Assembly: GCA_021413965.1 (NCBI GenBank)
Contig: JAIOPI010000030.1
Coordinates: forward strand, 1-64,000
From: Lentisphaerota bacterium
GTDB taxonomy: Bacteria > Verrucomicrobiota > Kiritimatiellia > UBA8416 > JAIOPI01
Direction of reading: 5' to 3'
Length of the DNA stretch: 64,000 nucleotides
A program made the translations under genes and the position numbers. Within the stretch, counting starts at the first letter, position 1; every line of letters begins with the position of its first letter. Below, in pieces: positions 16,755 through 25,019 of this stretch. A model generated the notes under the pieces. That model worked only from the letters and a program-made list of their open reading frames with translations, was not told the DNA's origin and made no database searches.

Positions 16755-19535
16755 TTACCAGTCGCGGTCCGTCGGCGAAAGCGGAACGAATTCCTGCTTC
16801 TGGCGTTGTTCGGCCTCGTGTTCGCGTTCGCGCTCCAGAGCCCGTTCCAACAGGCGCTGCACATTCACCGGCGTGCCGTCCTTCTTTTCGTCCTCTTTCG
16901 GAGATTCCGCCTGCTGTTCCTTGGGCTCCGGCGGCTTTTCGCCCTTCGCCGGGCTCTGATCCGCCTGGCTCTGGGACTGCTGGTCCTGCTTGGACTTCGA
17001 CTGATCGGATGATTGCTGCTTCTGGTCGCTGGGCTGCTTCTGATCCTGTTGCTGCTGCTGGGAGGACTGCGACTTGGGCAGCAGGGCCTCGATCTCCTTC
17101 AGGATCTTATAACTCAGTTCCTGCTGCATCTGCGACTCTTCGAGATCGCCCGTACCAAGGAAGCTAAGCGCGGAATCCTGGACCGCTTTTGCCTGCGCGG
17201 ACAGTTCGAGAATCTTGGCGCGGTCGATGTTGGTCGATGTCCCGCTGGGTGGGATGTCGACTGCGACGCCCTGGCCGGGCGGGGACGTGCCTTCCGACGG
17301 ACCGGCCGCGCCCGCCGCCCCGGGCGCGGGCACCTGCTGTTCGAAGCGCGTGGTAAACAGGTCGGTCAGCTCCCGGGCCTCACGCTGTTCGGCCTCGATC
17401 TGCGCCGGTCTCCGGGCCGACTCGGGTTGCCGGCTGGCCGCGATGGCGTTGGTTTGCCGCCAGAGGTCCTCGCGCAGCAATTCGGCGTAGCCGGCAGTGG
17501 CTTTCCACAGCCGGTAGATCGTCGCCTCCGACATGGTCGCCTTGGAGGCGGCGGCCGGGTCCAGGTCCCGCAGTTGCCTGGACGCCTCGAGCATTCCGTC
17601 GCGGGTCAGTTCGATGACCTGGGCCAACTCCGCGGGATTGGCAGGCCCGTTGGTGCCCGCCGCGACCTGTGCCTGCATGAGCAGTCCCTTGAGCGGGATC
17701 CAGAGGTCGGCGTTATCGCGCTGCCGGGTCGCCAGCGATTCGAGCTCGTGGATGCGCGACGGGGAGGCGTTGGTGGACGCGGCCTCGATGCCGGCATTGA
17801 TGTCGCGCTGGGCGAGCAGCATGTCCGCGGCGAGACGCCCGGGATCCGCGCCCTGATGCTTCGCCAGGATTTCGGCGAGATGGGCCGCGTCTTCCCGTTC
17901 GGGCAGGGCCTGCACGGCCACCGCCGCGTTTTGCCGCGCCGCGTTGCTTCCCGGTGACGCACGCGTGGCCAACCGGAACGCCTCGGCCGCCTCGTGTGTC
18001 AGCGTAGCGCGCTCCCGCAGCGCTTTGGCGTCCTGCTCCTTGAGCGCATCTGCGGCGTGGAACAGGGCGGTGCCCATGCCCATGGGGATGCGCGCCGGTG
18101 TCTGGCCGGGACTCTGTGCGAGTTCGCGCAGAATCTCCGCCGCCTCCTTGAACTTGCCGTCACGGTACAGGGCCACCGCGGCATTGTAGCGGAAGTCCTG
18201 TTGCGAGGTCTCCGTCGCCCCCTGCGCGGCGGCCAGATATGCCTGAGCGGCAGCCGCGTAGTCGCCCTTCTGGAAGAGGCGTTGGGCCACGCGTGCCCCC
18301 GATCGACCGGGCGGCAGGTCGGGCAGGGCCGGCGCATTGGTGCCGGCTGGCACCGTGGTGCTCGCCTCATTGGTCTCCACGGCGGAGCCGCTTAGGGCCA
18401 GGCTCAACACGGCGAAGAAGAGCGCGATGGCCTTCAGGGGGCGCGGGGGCGGCGTCAGGTCTTTGAGACCGGCAGGCGGCGCGGACGTAGCCGGTCCGCT
18501 GGCCGGGCGTGCAGGGGCCGGTTTGCGGGCGGCCAGGCGTCCGCGGCTGAGCGCGGCCGCGGCCAGCAGGCAAAGCACCCCGGGGAACAGGAACCACTGG
18601 TAACGTTCAACGTAGCGCCGCTGCAAGCTCTCTTCGATATCCTGCTCCGTGATGTTGCGCAGGTGGTCACGGTACAGGGTGCCGAGTGTGGTGGTCGTCA
18701 TGCCCGCGGTCTCCACCGGCACATAGGCCCCGTGCGTCAAGGTGGCCACATCGTGCAGCGTGGCGTTGTCCAGTTTCGTGCGGACCGGTTCGCCACGGTA
18801 GAGTGTGGCGCCCGACCCCTGCTGCGGATCGGGAATGGTGGCGCCTTCCCGGCTCCCGAGACCCACCGTGAATATCACCACGCCGCGCTTGGCTGCCTCC
18901 TCGGCCGCGGCGCGAGCCGTCCCGGCCAGGTCCTCGCCGTCCGTGATCAGGATAATGGCCTTGTGCGCGCCGCCTTCCGAATCGAAGGCCTGCAGTGCCT
19001 CCCGGATGGCGGCCCCGATATCCGTTTCGCCGCGCGGCGCGGAGTCCGGTCCCGCGCCTTCGAGCGCCTGGCGGAAGTAGGCGTAGTCGGTCGTCAGCGG
19101 ACAGAGCAGGGTGGCGCGGCTGCGAAAGGCGAGAAGCGCCGCTCGGTCGCCCTTGAGTTCGCTGACAAGGTCAATCAGGTCGGTTTTGGCCCGCTGCAGC
19201 CGGTTGGGGCGGACGTCCGTGGCCAGCATGGAGCGCGAGACGTCAAGCGCCACGATGAGATCGCGCCCGCGCTGGAAGACTTTTTCCTCCTGCGATCCCC
19301 ACTGCGGGCGGGCGGCGGACACGAGGGCCAGGGTCAGGCCCGTGCACAGCAGGCCGACCTGCCAGCGGAACCGCAGGCGCGAGGCCGCGGGGCGGAGGCG
19401 TTTCTGCAGCGCATCGGACATGAAGGCGCGCAGGGCGCGCTCACGCCGGGCGTCGAGATGGTACCACCAGACCACCACCGCCGGCACGAGCCAGATCAGC
19501 AGCAACATTTTCGGGTTGGCAACCTGCACATCCAT
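16755..19535 (-). CDS. BatB-BatC fusion: vWA membrane protein with TPR region and Q/S/K-rich tail
   Basis: A 926-residue protein combining two usual Bat proteins. Residues 1-90 hold two membrane helices. A vWA domain follows with a complete MIDAS start DVSRSM (DxSxS) and ITDGEDLAG. A third helix lies near 310-330. After a Pro/Ala-rich linker and another helix (AIALFFAVLSLALSGSA) come TPR repeats from about 430 (VAQRLFQKGDYAAAAQAYL, YNAAVALYRDGKFKEAAEIL), the BatC part. The C-terminal 110 residues are extremely rich in Gln, Ser, Lys and Asp, then an amphipathic segment (LLERALEREREHEAEQRQK). The ATG at 19535 is used because the membrane anchor starts there. The first helix faces the batA gene, 31 nt upstream. 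Confidence 0.87.
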   Translation of the reverse strand: MDVQVANPKMLLLIWLVPAVVVWWYHLDARRERALRAFMSDALQKRLRPAASRLRFRWQVGLLCTGLTLALVSAARPQWGSQEEKVFQRGRDLIVALDVSRSMLATDVRPNRLQRAKTDLIDLVSELKGDRAALLAFRSRATLLCPLTTDYAYFRQALEGAGPDSAPRGETDIGAAIREALQAFDSEGGAHKAIILITDGEDLAGTARAAAEEAAKRGVVIFTVGLGSREGATIPDPQQGSGATLYRGEPVRTKLDNATLHDVATLTHGAYVPVETAGMTTTTLGTLYRDHLRNITEQDIEESLQRRYVERYQWFLFPGVLCLLAAAALSRGRLAARKPAPARPASGPATSAPPAGLKDLTPPPRPLKAIALFFAVLSLALSGSAVETNEASTTVPAGTNAPALPDLPPGRSGARVAQRLFQKGDYAAAAQAYLAAAQGATETSQQDFRYNAAVALYRDGKFKEAAEILRELAQSPGQTPARIPMGMGTALFHAADALKEQDAKALRERATLTHEAAEAFRLATRASPGSNAARQNAAVAVQALPEREDAAHLAEILAKHQGADPGRLAADMLLAQRDINAGIEAASTNASPSRIHELESLATRQRDNADLWIPLKGLLMQAQVAAGTNGPANPAELAQVIELTRDGMLEASRQLRDLDPAAASKATMSEATIYRLWKATAGYAELLREDLWRQTNAIAASRQPESARRPAQIEAEQREARELTDLFTTRFEQQVPAPGAAGAAGPSEGTSPPGQGVAVDIPPSGTSTNIDRAKILELSAQAKAVQDSALSFLGTGDLEESQMQQELSYKILKEIEALLPKSQSSQQQQQDQKQPSDQKQQSSDQSKSKQDQQSQSQADQSPAKGEKPPEPKEQQAESPKEDEKKDGTPVNVQRLLERALEREREHEAEQRQKQEFVPLSPTDRDW

Positions 19536-19566
19536 ATGTCCACTCTCACGTGCGTGCCGGGCGGGC

Positions 19567-20616
19567 TTACAGCAGCCGCCGGGCGCCAATCATATTGAAC
19601 CCGCATCCCAGCGCCACCAGCGCCAAGCCGGGGAGCAGCGCGAGGCTGAATAACTCGCGATACTGCTGGTACACCTCGCGCTCGATGCGAGTCGTTTCCA
19701 TCTCGCTGATATCATCCAGCGCGCGCTTCAGGCCCTTCGGGTCCCGCACGTTGAAGTACTTCGCCCCGGTCTGGGCGGCCATGCGCTTCAGGAGGGCTTC
19801 GTCAAGGGTCACGTCGGCCCATTGGACGACGTCGCGGCCGAACATGTCGCGTACGCGGAACGGCGCCTGCCCGGTAGTCCCGACGCCGATGGTGTAGACT
19901 TTGAATCCGAGCTTGCGGGCCAGTTTGGCCGCCTCGTCCGGGGGGATGATGCCCGTGTTGGACTCGCCATCGCTCAACAGGACGATGATCTTGCTCTTGG
20001 GCTCGGCATCTCGGATACGTGCGCAGGCGGTCGCCAGCGCGTCTCCGACGGCCGTCATCAGTTCCTCCTGATCGATCATGTTGCCGCCGGCATCCTGGGT
20101 TGGCTTGGGGATCTGGACGCCGGACAGGATGTGGAGCAGGGCGTCGTGGTCGCTGGTCAGCGGGCAGCGCGTCGAGGCGAACCCGCCGAAGGTCACGAGC
20201 CCGATGAGGTCGTCCGGGCGCTGGCGGATGAACTCGCCAAAGAGTTCCTTCACGGCGTCGAGGCGCGTGCGTGGCTTGACGATCTGGCCGCCGGAAATCT
20301 CGGAGAGATCGAGCGCCTCCATGGACCCCGACATGTCCACGACCATTTCGATGGCGATGGCGTTGACGGCCCGGTGCATGCGCGAGAAGACGGTGCGCGG
20401 GCGAGCGAGGGCCACCACGAGCAGCGCGAGTCCGAGCAGCGTGAGGGCTGGCAGTATGAGCGCCAGGCGGGTGCGCCAGGTGGTTTGCTGCCCGAGGCAT
20501 TCGTGGGTGCGGGCAAACACGATCCCGGTGTGCGTGCGCCTCCGGTAGACCCAGGCCGCCAGCGCGCCGAGCGGCAACAGGAGCAGGAAGTAGTACGGAG
20601 AGGCAAAGTTGAACAT
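19567..20616 (-). CDS. batA: BatA, membrane von Willebrand factor A protein
   Basis: A 349-residue inner-membrane protein. Two N-terminal helices (PYYFLLLLPLGALAAWVY and ALILPALTLLGLALLVVALA) precede a vWA domain. The MIDAS motif is intact: DMSGSM near residue 94, with a threonine loop and LLSDGESNTG near 213. A final helix (LFSLALLPGLALVALGCGF) anchors the C-terminus. BatA and BatB form a vWA pair that works with the MoxR ATPase in envelope maintenance. The ATG at 20616 overlaps the upstream stop as TGATG, and GGGAGG lies 8 nt before it, which decides the start over the TTG at 20619. Confidence 0.88.
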   Translation of the reverse strand: MFNFASPYYFLLLLPLGALAAWVYRRRTHTGIVFARTHECLGQQTTWRTRLALILPALTLLGLALLVVALARPRTVFSRMHRAVNAIAIEMVVDMSGSMEALDLSEISGGQIVKPRTRLDAVKELFGEFIRQRPDDLIGLVTFGGFASTRCPLTSDHDALLHILSGVQIPKPTQDAGGNMIDQEELMTAVGDALATACARIRDAEPKSKIIVLLSDGESNTGIIPPDEAAKLARKLGFKVYTIGVGTTGQAPFRVRDMFGRDVVQWADVTLDEALLKRMAAQTGAKYFNVRDPKGLKRALDDISEMETTRIEREVYQQYRELFSLALLPGLALVALGCGFNMIGARRLL

Positions 20617-21725
20617 CAAGGGGCCTCCCGGCCGGCGTCCACCGCGGGAGACGGGGTCGCGTCGTCCTGTTGAATGTATCGCTCGGCCGTGTCAATCGCC
20701 TGGTGGATGGCGTCCCCGGACGGGTGCTGGGCGGCAAACTTGACCATGTCGGCCGCCTGGAGGAACTGGCGCAACCGGGCGAGAACATCGGGGCCGAACC
20801 GGGCGTCCTGGCTCACGGCCTGGAGGAATTCCTCCGTGGTCTGCTCCGGGGCCTTGACGCCGTGTCGCCGCTCGATGTAGCGGCGCACGATCATGGTCAG
20901 TTCCACATAGAATTCCTTCACCAGTCCGTGGTCGATCAGCCCTTTGGCCATCAGTTCATGCAGTTCGCGCAAGGCGCGCTCGCGCGGCGAGAGGCGCCGC
21001 AGGGCCACCTCCCGCCTCACGCGACGGAGGGTGCGCCAAAGGAACGCCAGGGCCGCGACTCCCAGCAGGGCGAGCAGGATGTAGCCGGCCACGACGCGGA
21101 AGGGCGGCCGGATCCAGAGTGGCGCCAGGTCGCCGGCGAGCGTCGCGCCGGGTTGGCCGTCGACCAGAGGCTTGACCTCCAGCACGATGGGGCGCGTGGG
21201 GAACCAGCCGGCGAGCGGGGGCTGCGTGCGCGAATCGGTATACGAAACGGCAAACGGAGCGAGCCGGTATTCAGCCGCCACGCTGGGTGTCAGCTTGTAA
21301 TGCAGGGTGCGCGTGGTCACGCTGTCGCGAGTCACCGGATCGCTGTCGTAGTGCCCGTTGGCTGACAGGCCCGCGAGGCGATCATCCAGCGGGGGAACCA
21401 CCACCTCCATGTGTTCCGGACTCTTCACCTGCACGTCGAGCATGACGTCGCGATCGAGGGAGACGGCGGCGGGTGTGAATGTCAGGGCCAGTTCGATAGG
21501 CCCCCACGTGACCGTCTCTCGCCGTGACTGGGCTTCGGGGGCGTCCGCCGTCGCTGCAGGCTTGCTCGCGCGTGAGCACCCCGGCGCCAGAAGGCTCATC
21601 CATCCAGACAGCAGGAACAGGCAGACGGCGGGGCTGAGCCGCCGGACGCCACCACGGCACGCGGAGCGGTCAGGCAGGCATGCCTGATCGGCCGTCGGTC
21701 TCAAGATGGTTGTGAGCGTCTTCAT
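20616..21725 (-). CDS. BatD/DUF4381-like membrane protein of the MoxR operon
   Basis: A 369-residue protein. The N-terminal segment is hydrophobic and ends at LLAPGCSRAS, so it may be a lipoprotein (Cys near 50), though the lipobox is not ideal. A beta domain (about 70-200, with ALTFTPAAVSLDRDVMLDVQV) resembles BatD domains. One membrane helix follows (VVAGYILLALLGVAALAFLW), then a cytosolic helical domain with LRELHELMAKGLIDHGLVKEF and FYVELTMIVRRYIERRHGV, the pattern of DUF4381-type proteins in MoxR operons. Its last base pairs overlap the batA start (TGATG). ATG at 21725 was preferred to the GTG at 21731. The operon position between DUF58 and BatA supports the call. Confidence 0.78.
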   Translation of the reverse strand: MKTLTTILRPTADQACLPDRSACRGGVRRLSPAVCLFLLSGWMSLLAPGCSRASKPAATADAPEAQSRRETVTWGPIELALTFTPAAVSLDRDVMLDVQVKSPEHMEVVVPPLDDRLAGLSANGHYDSDPVTRDSVTTRTLHYKLTPSVAAEYRLAPFAVSYTDSRTQPPLAGWFPTRPIVLEVKPLVDGQPGATLAGDLAPLWIRPPFRVVAGYILLALLGVAALAFLWRTLRRVRREVALRRLSPRERALRELHELMAKGLIDHGLVKEFYVELTMIVRRYIERRHGVKAPEQTTEEFLQAVSQDARFGPDVLARLRQFLQAADMVKFAAQHPSGDAIHQAIDTAERYIQQDDATPSPAVDAGREAP

Positions 21726-21752
21726 GTCCACACGCGGTCACCCGCGGCACGA

Positions 21753-22643
21753 TCACCCGCGCCCGGCGCGCACCTGCCGCATGTGGAAGAGCTTACGGAC
21801 GTCGTCCACAAAGGGGCGGTCAGTCGACAGGGAGATCGTGTCGGTCTTCAGTTTGCGAAATTGAGCGGTCAGGTTCTCGCGCGATTCAAGGGCTTGGGCC
21901 CGGTAGCGCAGGCGCAGAGACGCCGAGCTTGTGTCGAGCAGGACGAGGTCGCCCGTCTCGGGGTCCTCCACTTCGATCAGCCCGGCATCCGGCAACTCCA
22001 ATTCTCGCGGATCGGAGATCGGGCAGCAGATTACGTCATGCTTGCGGGCGGTCACGCGCAGCTGCCGCGTGTAGTCCTTGTCCATGAAGTCCGAGATCAG
22101 GAAGACGACCGCGCGCCGCTTCTGCACGTTGTTCAAGAACCGCAACGCCGCGGCGATGTTCGTGCCGTGTCGCGTTTCCTCGGCGGCGAGCACTTCGCGC
22201 GCGAGTCGCATGGCGGCCGTGCGTCCTTTGCGGGGCGGGATAGACTTCTCGATGCGGTCGCTGAACAAGATCAGGCCGACCTTGTCCTGGTTCTGTATGG
22301 CTGAAAGCGCCAGCAGGCAGGTCATCTCCGCGGCGAGTTCGGCCTTCGAGCGCGCTCCCGAGCCGAAGCACTGGGAGCCGGAGACGTCGACCACGAACAT
22401 GACCGTGAGTTCACGCTCCTCGGCATAGCGCTTTACGTACGGATGCCCCATGCGCGCGGTGACATTCCAGTCGATGGAGCGCACATCGTCCCCGGGCGTG
22501 TAGGCGCGCACCTCGTCAAACTCGATGCCTTGACCCTTAAAGACCGAGTGGTACTCGCCAGAGAGGTGCTCATCCACGAGGCGCTTGGTCACCACGCGGA
22601 TTCGACCGACCTGTCGCATCAGCTCTTTGACATCCACTGGCAT
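21753..22643 (-). CDS. DUF58 protein with degenerate vWA fold (MoxR operon)
   Basis: A 296-residue cytosolic protein. It has the DUF58 core signature near 39-70 (GQGIEFDEVRAYTPGDDVRS followed by IDWNVTARMGHPYVKRY). The vWA-like strand VVDVSGSQCFGSG keeps a DxSxS metal motif, and VFLISDFMD forms the second loop. DUF58 proteins are usually encoded directly after MoxR and are thought to be its adaptor or substrate. The start at 22643 has GGAG 6 nt upstream. It sits 60 nt after moxR and 27 nt before the next gene, so cotranscription is expected. Confidence 0.93.
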   Translation of the reverse strand: MPVDVKELMRQVGRIRVVTKRLVDEHLSGEYHSVFKGQGIEFDEVRAYTPGDDVRSIDWNVTARMGHPYVKRYAEERELTVMFVVDVSGSQCFGSGARSKAELAAEMTCLLALSAIQNQDKVGLILFSDRIEKSIPPRKGRTAAMRLAREVLAAEETRHGTNIAAALRFLNNVQKRRAVVFLISDFMDKDYTRQLRVTARKHDVICCPISDPRELELPDAGLIEVEDPETGDLVLLDTSSASLRLRYRAQALESRENLTAQFRKLKTDTISLSTDRPFVDDVRKLFHMRQVRAGRG

Positions 22644-22703
22644 GGCTACTCCAGAACAGCTGCGGCCGGGCCCGGGCGGCCCCGGCCGCTGGCAATCCCA
22701 GGC

Positions 22704-23690
22704 TCACGGTACGGGCAGCGTGTTCAAAATCTTCGAGATGATATCTTCGCTCGTGAGTTCCTCGGCCTCGGCTTCGTACGTCAGGATGATCCGGTGGCGC
22801 AGGACATCGTAGGCGATGTCTTTCACGTCCTGCGGCGTCGCGTAGGCACGGCCGTGCAGCATGGCGTTGGCCCGCGCCGCCATGTTCAGGTAGAGCGTGG
22901 CGCGGGGTGACGCCCCGTATTGGATCTGGTGTGCGATGTCGAGCTTGTGTTCGGCCGGGTTGCGGGTGGCGAACACGATGTCGAGAATGTAGTCGCCGAC
23001 CTTCTCGTCGCAGTACACCTGGTCGAGCACGCTGCGCAGCGACGCGATCTGGACCGCGGACATGACCCGGTTCAGGGTGACGTCCTGCCGGCGCGTGAAG
23101 CGGTTCATGATGCGGCGCTCATCGTCGCGCGACGGGTGCACGATCTTGCACTTCAGCATGAAGCGGTCCACCTGGGCTTCGGGCAGGGGATAGGTGCCCT
23201 CCTGCTCGATGGGATTCTGCGTGGCCATCACCAGGAAGGGTTCCGGGATGGGGTAGGTCTGGTCGCCGATGGTGACCTGGTGTTCCTGCATGGCCTCCAG
23301 CAGAGCGGATTGCACCTTGGCCGGCGCGCGGTTGATTTCGTCCGCGAGCAGCAGGTTCGTGAACACGGGGCCGCGCTTGGGCGTGAACACGCCATCCTTC
23401 TGGTTGTAGATCATCGTGCCGATCACGTCAGCCGGCAGCAGGTCGGGCGTGAAGGAAATGCGATGGAAATCGAGGCCCAGCACCTGCGACAGCGTCTTGA
23501 CCGCCGTGGTCTTGGCCAGCCCGGGGACGCCCTCGAGGAGGATGTGGCCGCCCGTGATCAGGGCGATCAGCATGCGATCCAGCAGTTTTTCCTGACCAAC
23601 CAGGACCTTGTTGACCTCCTGGCGCACGGTTTCGATCATACGGGCCTGCTCGGCAATCAGCCCCGTGGTTTTTTCAATGTCGGTACTCAT
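22704..23690 (-). CDS. moxR: MoxR-family AAA+ ATPase
   Basis: A 328-residue cytosolic AAA+ ATPase. Walker A is the MoxR form GVPGLAKTTAVK near 55-66. Walker B is LLLADEINRAPAKVQSALLE near 113-132, followed by MQEHQVTIG and FLVMATQNPIEQEGTYPLPEAQ-type sensor residues. The C-terminal lid includes GASPRATLYLNMAARANAML. MoxR enzymes act as chaperone-like ATPases with vWA proteins; the DUF58, BatA and BatB genes follow immediately. The ATG overlaps the stop of the DUF4340 gene by 4 nt, which ties the ABC/Gld module to the Bat module in one transcription unit. Confidence 0.95.
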   Translation of the reverse strand: MSTDIEKTTGLIAEQARMIETVRQEVNKVLVGQEKLLDRMLIALITGGHILLEGVPGLAKTTAVKTLSQVLGLDFHRISFTPDLLPADVIGTMIYNQKDGVFTPKRGPVFTNLLLADEINRAPAKVQSALLEAMQEHQVTIGDQTYPIPEPFLVMATQNPIEQEGTYPLPEAQVDRFMLKCKIVHPSRDDERRIMNRFTRRQDVTLNRVMSAVQIASLRSVLDQVYCDEKVGDYILDIVFATRNPAEHKLDIAHQIQYGASPRATLYLNMAARANAMLHGRAYATPQDVKDIAYDVLRHRIILTYEAEAEELTSEDIISKILNTLPVP

Positions 23691-24958
23691 GGATGAACCT
23701 CGGTGTTAGGCACATTTGTCTCTGCTGCCAGCGGCGCGGCGACCGGTTCCGGATTGGCCACGGCCGGCGGCGTGGCAGGCGGTTCACTCGCGGACGGGCC
23801 TGTTTCGGGCGGCGGCGCGTCCGGCTGGGGGGTGACGGCGGCCTCGGCCGCGGGCGGCGTCTTGGGCTTCACGAGTTCTTCGCGCGTCATCACCATGGCC
23901 TCAGCCTTGTAGGTGGGGATGATATACGTCCAGGGAGTGATCTTCTTGTTCAGGGTATCGACGGCGAGGCGGGTGGCCGTGTAGTCCGGCGCCGGCGGCG
24001 CATTGGTGGCCGCCGCCGGTGCCGCCGGCGGCGGTTCCTGGAATTCGACGCGGCAGCGCACATAGCGCGCATCGCCGTCCGCCTTGCCGCCAACCTGGAC
24101 CGTGAAGACGCGGCCGTCCTTGGTGTGGGCGGTGAAGGCGACAGGGTTGTTGAAACCGAGCGCGGCATCGGCCTGCGCGGGATCGGCGACGTCCTGCAGG
24201 TTGACGTACGTCAGCGCGTTGCGCAACGACGCCAGCTTGGCGACGTCGGCCTCTTCCTCCGAGCCGAGTCCCGTCACCTCCAACTCGCCGCCGTCGTGGG
24301 CCGCCAACTCGAGCGTGGCGCGATCCGGCCCGGTGATGGAGAGGCGGGTCAACTCGGCGGCATCGACGTTGAGGAGTTCGGTTTCAATCCAAGCCATGCT
24401 GGAGGCTGTCACGTCGCTCAGCGTCTGCTTCACCATGTAGGCGGTGGTCCCATCGTTTGGCGAGACATAGCGTCCGTCCGGGAAATCCCCGCCGTAGGGC
24501 GTGGCCTCGCGGGCCTTGCGGACGTGATGTTTGCCGAGCAGCACCCTGGCCACGACCTCGCCATTGGCACGCTCAAGCCGGAGGCTCGTCGCATCCGGGT
24601 GTTCGGCATCCGGCGACACCAGCCCGAACTCCTGCCGCGTCTGCGGCGTGGTGGCGCGCTGGTCGCCCACCTTGAGTTCGGAGAGGGTGATCAGGGTGGT
24701 GCGCACGCGGTCGAAGTTGGCCGGGTAGCCATGTTTCTCCGCCACCTTCCAGATGCCATCGATCTTCTCCACGGTAGCCGTAGCGCCCTGGTTCACCACG
24801 ATCATCTTGGTGACGTCATTCACGGGCAGGTCGGGCAGTACGAGCCGGCCTTCGGCCGCGGGCGCGGCACCGCGCTGCTCGCGGCGAGTGGTCATCACCG
24901 CGGCCCCCACCAGGACGATTGCGAGCACAAACAGGATTCCTAACGATTTGGCACTCAT
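23687..24958 (-). CDS. DUF4340 membrane-anchored protein
   Basis: A 423-residue protein with one N-terminal helix (SLGILFVLAIVLVGAAVMTT) and a large exported part. The beta-rich domain (about 40-320) contains LPDLPVNDVTKMIVVNQGAT and KIDGIWKVAEKHGYPANFDRV, the DUF4340 pattern. The C-terminal 90 residues are Pro/Ala/Glu-rich and probably disordered. DUF4340 proteins are typically encoded after a GldG-like protein and an ABC-2 permease, as here. The start at 24958 has AAAGGAA 9 nt upstream; the frame is open to 25057 but that part is not coding-like. It ends in a 4-nt overlap with moxR. Function is unknown; an envelope transport accessory is inferred from context. Confidence 0.83.
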   Translation of the reverse strand: MSAKSLGILFVLAIVLVGAAVMTTRREQRGAAPAAEGRLVLPDLPVNDVTKMIVVNQGATATVEKIDGIWKVAEKHGYPANFDRVRTTLITLSELKVGDQRATTPQTRQEFGLVSPDAEHPDATSLRLERANGEVVARVLLGKHHVRKAREATPYGGDFPDGRYVSPNDGTTAYMVKQTLSDVTASSMAWIETELLNVDAAELTRLSITGPDRATLELAAHDGGELEVTGLGSEEEADVAKLASLRNALTYVNLQDVADPAQADAALGFNNPVAFTAHTKDGRVFTVQVGGKADGDARYVRCRVEFQEPPPAAPAAATNAPPAPDYTATRLAVDTLNKKITPWTYIIPTYKAEAMVMTREELVKPKTPPAAEAAVTPQPDAPPPETGPSASEPPATPPAVANPEPVAAPLAAETNVPNTEVHP

Positions 24959-25019
24959 CGACTCATTCCTTTGCGTTCCATCACGTTGTCCCAAAACTGC
25001 CCGGCCATCCGGCGCCGGT

